A stretch of DNA of 8,732 bases from Methanoregulaceae archaeon (GTDB taxonomy: Archaea > Halobacteriota > Methanomicrobia > Methanomicrobiales > Methanospirillaceae): positions 1 through 8,732 of the forward strand of contig JAJRBV010000128.1 in the NCBI GenBank assembly GCA_028679275.1, written 5' to 3'. Shown here in pieces: positions 5,654-8,732 of the stretch (positions are counted from its first letter, which is position 1; every line of letters begins with the position of its first letter). The position numbers were made by a program, and so were the translations under genes. The notes under the pieces were generated by a model. That model worked only from the letters and a program-made list of their open reading frames with translations, searched no databases and was not told where the DNA came from.

Positions 5654-6316
5654 TTATTGTACTCGGGATTTTCCCGGTTTGGGAATTTCCTGGTAATACC
5701 TGCAGAGGTGAGAGACCGGGCATATTGTACAGGCCGGTTTTCGTGCCGTGCAGACCGCCCGGCCATGCGAAATGAGGACATCGGTGAGAATCCCCCAGTC
5801 CTTTTCAGGGAACAGGTGCATCAGATCCTGCTCGATACCTTCGGCATTCTTTGACTCCGAAAAACCAAGGCGCCCTGCGAGCCTGAATACGTGCGTATCC
5901 ACCGCCACCCCCATGTTCTTTCCAAATGCATGGTAGAGGACGATATTTGCCGTCTTTCTCCCTACCCCGGGAATTGTCAGGAGATCTTCCATGGCATCAG
6001 GGACCGTACCGGAGAACCTTTCGATGAGGGAGCGGGAAGCCGCGATGATGTGTTTTGCCTTCATGTGAAAAAACCCGGTGCTGTGAATGATCTCCTCCAC
6101 TTCGGAGATGTCGGCCGCTGCAAGGGAATGCGGGTCGGGAAACCGGGAAAACAGGTCATTCCTGACGGCATCCACCGATTTGTCGGTAGTCTGGGCAGAG
6201 AGGATGGTGGTGATCAGCACCTCGAAAGGGGATACCGCATACCGATCCCGGGCCCACCGGTCCGGGTACCGCCCGGAAAGAATCGTGAATATCCGGCGGG
6301 CTCTCTTCTTATCCAT
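5654..6316 (-). CDS. nth: endonuclease III (DNA glycosylase/AP lyase)
   Basis: A base-excision repair enzyme that removes oxidised pyrimidines and nicks the abasic site. The 220-residue product has the helix-hairpin-helix LLTIPGVGRKTAN (112-124) with catalytic lysine K121, the catalytic aspartate D140 in VAVDTH, and the [4Fe-4S] cluster ligands C189-X6-C196-X2-C199-X5-C205, the exact spacing of the family. SAQTTDK (40-46) is the conserved N-terminal motif. I chose the ATG at 6316 (MDKKRARRIF) because it matches the family N terminus; the frame stays open to 6397, but that extension would run into tRNA-Pro. No Shine-Dalgarno sequence is present, and a TATA-like box lies 26 bases upstream, so a leaderless mRNA is likely. 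The gene lies downstream of tRNA-Pro on the same strand, and its stop faces the intergenic island. Confidence 0.95.
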   Translation of the reverse strand: MDKKRARRIFTILSGRYPDRWARDRYAVSPFEVLITTILSAQTTDKSVDAVRNDLFSRFPDPHSLAAADISEVEEIIHSTGFFHMKAKHIIAASRSLIERFSGTVPDAMEDLLTIPGVGRKTANIVLYHAFGKNMGVAVDTHVFRLAGRLGFSESKNAEGIEQDLMHLFPEKDWGILTDVLISHGRAVCTARKPACTICPVSHLCRYYQEIPKPGKSRVQ

Positions 6317-6337
6317 AACAATCGGTACGGCGGCAAT

Positions 6338-6347
6338 CCATAAAATG
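6338..6347 (-). promoter_or_regulatory. TATA-like box for nth
   Basis: CATTTTATGG on the minus strand is centred about 26 bases before the ATG at 6316. That is the archaeal TATA-to-start distance, so the transcription start would coincide with the A of the start codon. It lies between tRNA-Pro and nth, giving nth its own promoter in addition to any read-through. Confidence 0.5.
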
Positions 6348-6367
6348 AGCACGATACCGGGAAACGA

Positions 6368-6442
6368 TGGGGTAGGGCAGATTCGAACTGCCGTCAAAGC
6401 GTCCCAAACGCTCTAGGATGGACCAGGCTACCCTACTACCCC
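6368..6442 (-). tRNA. tRNA-Pro (TGG)
   Basis: On the minus strand the acceptor GGGGTAG (6442-6436) pairs perfectly with CTACCCC (6375-6369), followed by discriminator A73 (6368). The D arm is GGGT...TCCT with GG in the loop. The anticodon stem is GAGCG/CGCTT with loop TTTGGGA (6408-6402), giving anticodon TGG at 6406-6404 followed by G37, as expected for proline tRNAs. The variable loop is 4 nt, and the T arm is GGCAG-TTCGAAT-CTGCC. The total is 75 nt, with no intron and no encoded CCA. It sits between UMP kinase and endonuclease III, all on the same strand. Confidence 0.97.
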
Positions 6443-6473
6443 TGATATGAGGAAGAGGATTGGTCAGGTACCC

Positions 6474-6481
6474 AAAAATAG
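6474..6481 (-). promoter_or_regulatory. TATA-like box for tRNA-Pro / T-tract after UMP kinase
   Basis: CTATTTTT on the minus strand is centred about 35 bases before the first base of tRNA-Pro, so it could drive that gene with a short 5' leader. The same T5 run lies 11 bases past the UMP kinase stop and may terminate that transcript. The two roles are compatible. Confidence 0.45.
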
Positions 6482-6491
6482 TTACCTATGT

Positions 6492-7208
6492 TCACCTGTC
6501 CCGGGTGATGGGGAGCGGATTTTTCCCCTCCCTGATGACAAGGCTCCCTTTATGGGTCCCGGAAAGGAGCGCCGTTGCAAGGTTGCCCGGATCCCGGCCG
6601 TCGATAACCAGGAGAGGGATCCCGGATCTCTGGATCACTTTTGCTGCAATCATATCGATCACGGTGTTTGCCCCTGCCACGAGTGATCCGGTCGATACGA
6701 TTTCAAGAAGTTTTTCCGGAGTGAGCCGGGCAAGCCGTTTGGCAGCCGGATCGATCCTTGGATCCGCGGTATAAACGCCATCAACGGAAGTAAGATTGAC
6801 CATCAGGTCTGCCCCGCACCGCTCTGCAAGTACCGCGGCAACCGCATCCGTTGTCTGGGCAGGGGTAATCCCTCCCATCAGGACGATCGTTCCGGTTTCC
6901 CCATATGCCATTGCTTCAGCCTGGCTCCCTGCGATGAGCGGGCAGGCGGCATCACCAAGGACAAGGGAAAGGAGCATGGCATTCAGTCTTGTTACCGCAA
7001 TCCCGACCTCATCAGCCGAAGCTTCGGAACACCCGAGTTCCCTCGCTGCAGTGATGTATCTCCTTGCCTCTCCTCCACCGCCAACCACGACGTAGATCCG
7101 GGCATATCCGGCGATCTCCTTTAACACTTCGGCATAGGCTGCGAGCCTGTGCTCTTCAAGGGTGGGGATGAGCACTGAACCGCCAAGCGAGAGGACGATC
7201 TTTTTCAT
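6492..7208 (-). CDS. pyrH: UMP kinase (archaeal type)
   Basis: Phosphorylates UMP to UDP in pyrimidine nucleotide synthesis; a cytoplasmic member of the amino-acid kinase fold. The 238-residue product starts MKKIVLSLGGSVL (phosphate-binding loop, 1-13) and contains VVVGGGGEARRYI (40-52), GTDA-equivalent loops around MGGITPAQTTDAVAA (111-125), the nucleotide site VNLTSVDGVYTADPRIDPAAKRL (137-159) and the late segment VIDGRDPGNL (201-210). This matches the archaeal UMP kinase branch, which is shorter at the N terminus than bacterial PyrH. The ATG at 7208 gives the family's normal start; another ATG three codons upstream (7217) is possible. No Shine-Dalgarno sequence is present, and a TATA-like box is centred near 7239. 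It is first of the minus-strand group UMP kinase, tRNA-Pro, nth, and divergent from the zinc-ribbon gene. Confidence 0.94.
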   Translation of the reverse strand: MKKIVLSLGGSVLIPTLEEHRLAAYAEVLKEIAGYARIYVVVGGGGEARRYITAARELGCSEASADEVGIAVTRLNAMLLSLVLGDAACPLIAGSQAEAMAYGETGTIVLMGGITPAQTTDAVAAVLAERCGADLMVNLTSVDGVYTADPRIDPAAKRLARLTPEKLLEIVSTGSLVAGANTVIDMIAAKVIQRSGIPLLVIDGRDPGNLATALLSGTHKGSLVIREGKNPLPITRDR

Positions 7209-7234
7209 GCAACCCAATGGTTTCTTTAAGCGCT

Positions 7235-7244
7235 ACATATAATT
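7235..7244 (-). promoter_or_regulatory. TATA-like box for UMP kinase
   Basis: AATTATATGT on the minus strand, centred about 31 bases before the ATG at 7208 and 22 before the ATG at 7217. It predicts a start of transcription near 7212-7217, hence a very short or absent leader. For the divergent gene at 7252 it is too close; the weaker TCTTTAAGC (7224-7232) could serve there. Confidence 0.5.
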
Positions 7245-7251
7245 GTTGAAG

Positions 7252-7404
7252 ATGATCCGCTGTCCGGTCTGCAGGAGCAGTGATATCTACAGGGTCGCTG
7301 GAGGGTGTATCGGTGAGATATACCGGTGCAAACGTTGCGGTTATTCAGGGTCATTCATGGTGGAGGAGGACGAACCCGCCAGGAATAGCAGGGAAGAACC
7401 CTAG
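7252..7404 (+). CDS. 50-aa zinc-ribbon protein
   Basis: A short complete frame, ATG at 7252 to TAG at 7402-7404, encoding a 50-residue protein with two CxxC knuckles: C4-P-V-C7 near the N terminus and C26-K-R-C29 in YRCKRCGYSG. Together these form a classical rubredoxin-type zinc ribbon, with an acidic tail (VEEDEPARNSREEP). Such tiny zinc ribbons are common in archaea and mostly uncharacterised; nucleic-acid or protein binding is the usual guess. No Shine-Dalgarno sequence is seen, and a weak TATA-like TCTTTAAGC lies 20-28 bases upstream, consistent with leaderless initiation. A hairpin-type terminator overlaps the stop codon. It is divergent from UMP kinase and 59 bp before the radical-SAM gene. 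The four well-placed cysteines, with CPVC and CKRCGY contexts, make a chance ORF unlikely. Confidence 0.75.
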   Translation: MIRCPVCRSSDIYRVAGGCIGEIYRCKRCGYSGSFMVEEDEPARNSREEP

Positions 7405-7415
7405 CGCGGGTTTTT
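7394..7415 (+). terminator. Hairpin terminator overlapping the zinc-ribbon stop
   Basis: AAGAACCC (7394-7401) pairs with GGGTTTTT (7408-7415) across a 6-nt loop that contains the TAG stop codon. This 8-bp stem includes one G-T pair, and its 3' arm ends in the T run. It resembles a bacterial-type intrinsic terminator and would separate the zinc-ribbon transcript from the radical-SAM gene, which has its own TATA-like box. Confidence 0.5.
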
Positions 7416-7427
7416 GGTGCAACCGGC

Positions 7428-7436
7428 ACTTTTATC
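7428..7436 (+). promoter_or_regulatory. TATA-like box for amrS
   Basis: ACTTTTATC is centred about 32 bases before the ATG at 7464, predicting transcription start within a few bases of that codon. With no Shine-Dalgarno sequence before 7464, leaderless or near-leaderless translation is likely. The box also argues against the upstream TTG at 7437 as the start. Confidence 0.5.
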
Positions 7437-7463
7437 TTGATATGCCCGGTTATTCTCCTCTTG

Positions 7464-8486
7464 ATGGATGACTGGCATGAGGCGCGGCTGTACAGGAAAG
7501 GAGAAGGCCTGGAGGTTGACTGTTCTCTCTGCAGCCACCGGTGTCACATAAAGGAGGGTAAGCACGGCATCTGTGGCATCCGGCTCAACCGGAACGGGAC
7601 ACTGTACGCAACCACCTTTGGAAAGGTGAGTGCAGAAGCGGTCGACCCGATAGAAAAAAAACCCCTTTTCCATTACCTGCCCGGGACACTCTCATACTCT
7701 CTAGGGGGTATCGGGTGCAATTTTCACTGCGAGCACTGCCAGAACTGGCATATCTCAAGGCAGGGACCGGAAAATGTCACGCTTGCGGACCTTTCCCCGG
7801 CAGAAGGCGTCAGGAGGGCTCGTTCCAGGCAGTGTGCCAGTATCTCGTGGACATACAATGAACCAACGATATGGCATGAATACCCGCTTGAGATGGGAAC
7901 CCTTGCAAAAAAGGAAGGTCTTGGAACCGTCTATGTTACAAACGGGTATATCACCGAGGAAGCACTCGGGGAGATCGGGACGATTCTTGATGCATTCAGG
8001 GTAGATATCAAGGCATTTTCCGATGAGTTCTACAGGAAGGTCTGCGGTGCAAAACTACAGCCGGTTCTTGATGCAACGGTCAGAGCGAGGGAACTCGGCC
8101 TGCATATCGAGATCGTCAACCTCATCATCCCCGGCCTTAACGATTCCCCTGAAGACACAGGGGCACTCATCCGCTGGATACTGGAACATCTGGGACCGGA
8201 TACCCCTGTTCATTTCACCCGGTATCACCCGGATTACCGGATGAAGGAGCCCGGACCGACCCCGGTTCCGGTGCTCGAGCGGATCTACCGGCAGGCGCGG
8301 GACCTCGGGCTCCGTTACCCGTATCTCGGGAACGTTTTCATGCACCGCTTTGAGAGTACGTACTGCCCGGTATGCGGGGCACTCCTCATCGAACGGGAGG
8401 GATTCTCCACCGTTTTCCGCAACCTTTCCGCACACCGGTGCACACAATGCGGGGAAGCGATACCATACGTCGACACAACCACCTGA
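7464..8486 (+). CDS. amrS: AmmeMemoRadiSam-type radical SAM enzyme (AmrS)
   Basis: A radical SAM protein of the AmrS family (TIGR04337), related to pyruvate formate-lyase activating enzymes and found with AMMECR1 and Memo proteins; its substrate is not firmly established. In the 340-residue product the N-terminal cysteine cluster C20, C23, C27, C37 (CSLCSHRC...GIC) precedes the radical SAM motif C85-NFH-C89-EH-C92, followed by SWTYNEPTIW (128-137), VTNGYITEEAL (158-168), DIKAFSDEFYRKVCG (181-195), NLIIPGLND (219-227) and FTRYHPDYRM (251-260). The C terminus carries C301-PV-C304 and C326-TQ-C329, a zinc-ribbon-like pair usual for this family. The ATG at 7464 is preferred over a TTG at 7437, which adds nine hydrophobic residues and lies only just past the TATA box. 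Neither AMMECR1 nor Memo is in the window. Its stop overlaps the ATG of the next gene (ATGA-type overlap, TGATG). Confidence 0.9.
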   Translation: MDDWHEARLYRKGEGLEVDCSLCSHRCHIKEGKHGICGIRLNRNGTLYATTFGKVSAEAVDPIEKKPLFHYLPGTLSYSLGGIGCNFHCEHCQNWHISRQGPENVTLADLSPAEGVRRARSRQCASISWTYNEPTIWHEYPLEMGTLAKKEGLGTVYVTNGYITEEALGEIGTILDAFRVDIKAFSDEFYRKVCGAKLQPVLDATVRARELGLHIEIVNLIIPGLNDSPEDTGALIRWILEHLGPDTPVHFTRYHPDYRMKEPGPTPVPVLERIYRQARDLGLRYPYLGNVFMHRFESTYCPVCGALLIEREGFSTVFRNLSAHRCTQCGEAIPYVDTTT

Positions 8487-8732
8487 TGGGGAGAAAATCC
8501 CGACATTTCTCGTAGACAGGATGCTTGGGACGCTCTGCCGTTACCTCAGGTTCATGGGGTATGATGCAGAGAGTGCCCATTCCATGAGTGAAGGGAATCC
8601 ACGGGAGGATACGCTCCTCCTGAAATCCGCAGAACGGAAGGGGCGGATCCTTCTTACCAGGGACAGGGAGCTTGCGAGGAGAGCGGGGGCTCATGCCATT
8701 CTTGTATCAGGGGATGATGTCCTTGATCAGCT
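8486..8732 (+). pseudogene. Mut7-C RNAse domain protein, partial, with probable 5' frameshift
   Basis: From 8488 to the window end an open frame reads GEKIPTFLVDRMLGTLCRYLRFMGYDAE and onward, with RILLTRDRELARRAGA later. This is the N-terminal part of a Mut7-C (PF01927, PIN-like) protein, whose early aspartate in FLVDRML and the TRDREL segment are typical. The family's C-terminal zinc ribbon would lie beyond the window. The expected start, an ATG at 8486 overlapping the amrS stop, is one base out of frame and hits a stop after nine codons. One extra G in the GGGG run at 8488-8491 would give an intact start MGEKIPTFLVDRMLG. The only in-frame ATG nearby (8521) would remove the conserved FLVDR. 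It may therefore be a broken gene, a sequencing error, or a gene with an unusual start. Domain assignment is fairly sure; status is not. Confidence 0.7.

Noticed and set aside
5612..5854. 80-residue plus-strand frame beginning in the AT-rich island and running into nth antisense
   Set aside because: Most of it overlaps the nth coding region with its iron-sulfur cysteines, and no start signal or family was seen.
8055..8447. 130-residue minus-strand frame opposite amrS
   Set aside because: Antisense to conserved AmrS segments and the C-terminal cysteine pairs, with no start signal or domain.
1..8732. CRISPR array, integrase, insertion sequence or phage genes
   Set aside because: No regularly spaced direct repeats, no transposase or integrase motifs and no repeat of tRNA 3' ends that would mark an attachment site were found next to either tRNA.

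Overview
The window looks like a stretch of a methanogenic archaeon's chromosome, most likely order Methanomicrobiales (Methanoregula/Methanosphaerula/Methanoculleus-like). This rests on the archaeal-type UMP kinase and nicotinate phosphoribosyltransferase, a 5'-deoxyadenosine deaminase/methylthioinosine phosphorylase pair of the kind known from methanogens, AmrS, a Mut7-C protein, tRNA genes without encoded CCA, and TATA-like boxes about 20-35 nt before several starts that have no Shine-Dalgarno sequence. The order-level placement is an inference from gene content and was not computed.

Layout. Positions 9-2002 (minus) hold a two-gene operon, methylthioinosine-type phosphorylase followed by DadD-type deaminase, joined by an ATGA stop/start overlap. 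Together they would recycle 5'-deoxyadenosine, methylthioadenosine and S-adenosylhomocysteine left by SAM-dependent enzymes. Divergent from it (2037-3260, plus) is nicotinate phosphoribosyltransferase for NAD salvage. A tRNA-Ala(GGC) with the G3:U70 identity pair lies at 3342-3413. A phosphate pair follows: a PhoU-like DUF47 protein (3501-4130) and a PiT permease (4215-5249).

Positions 5250-5653 form the only long gap. It is lower in GC than its flanks in its right half and unusually rich in structure: a T-rich terminator after PiT, a TATA box that reads both ways and is nearly centred in a 12-bp inverted repeat, a possible 45-codon minus-strand ORF or structured RNA ending in a hairpin and seven T's, and a separate perfect 8-bp inverted repeat. 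This is the best candidate in the window for something undescribed.

Positions 5654-7208 (minus) hold endonuclease III, tRNA-Pro(TGG) and UMP kinase. From 7252 the plus strand carries a 50-aa zinc-ribbon protein, the radical-SAM enzyme AmrS, and the beginning of a Mut7-C RNAse-domain protein cut by the window end. The Mut7-C reading frame appears broken by one missing G just after its expected start codon.

Most of the window is ordinary archaeal housekeeping. The points worth a second look are the 5.25-5.65 kb island, the Mut7-C frameshift, the start of the nicotinate phosphoribosyltransferase, and the SAM-by-product salvage operon with an Asn where adenosine-specific phosphorylases have Asp.
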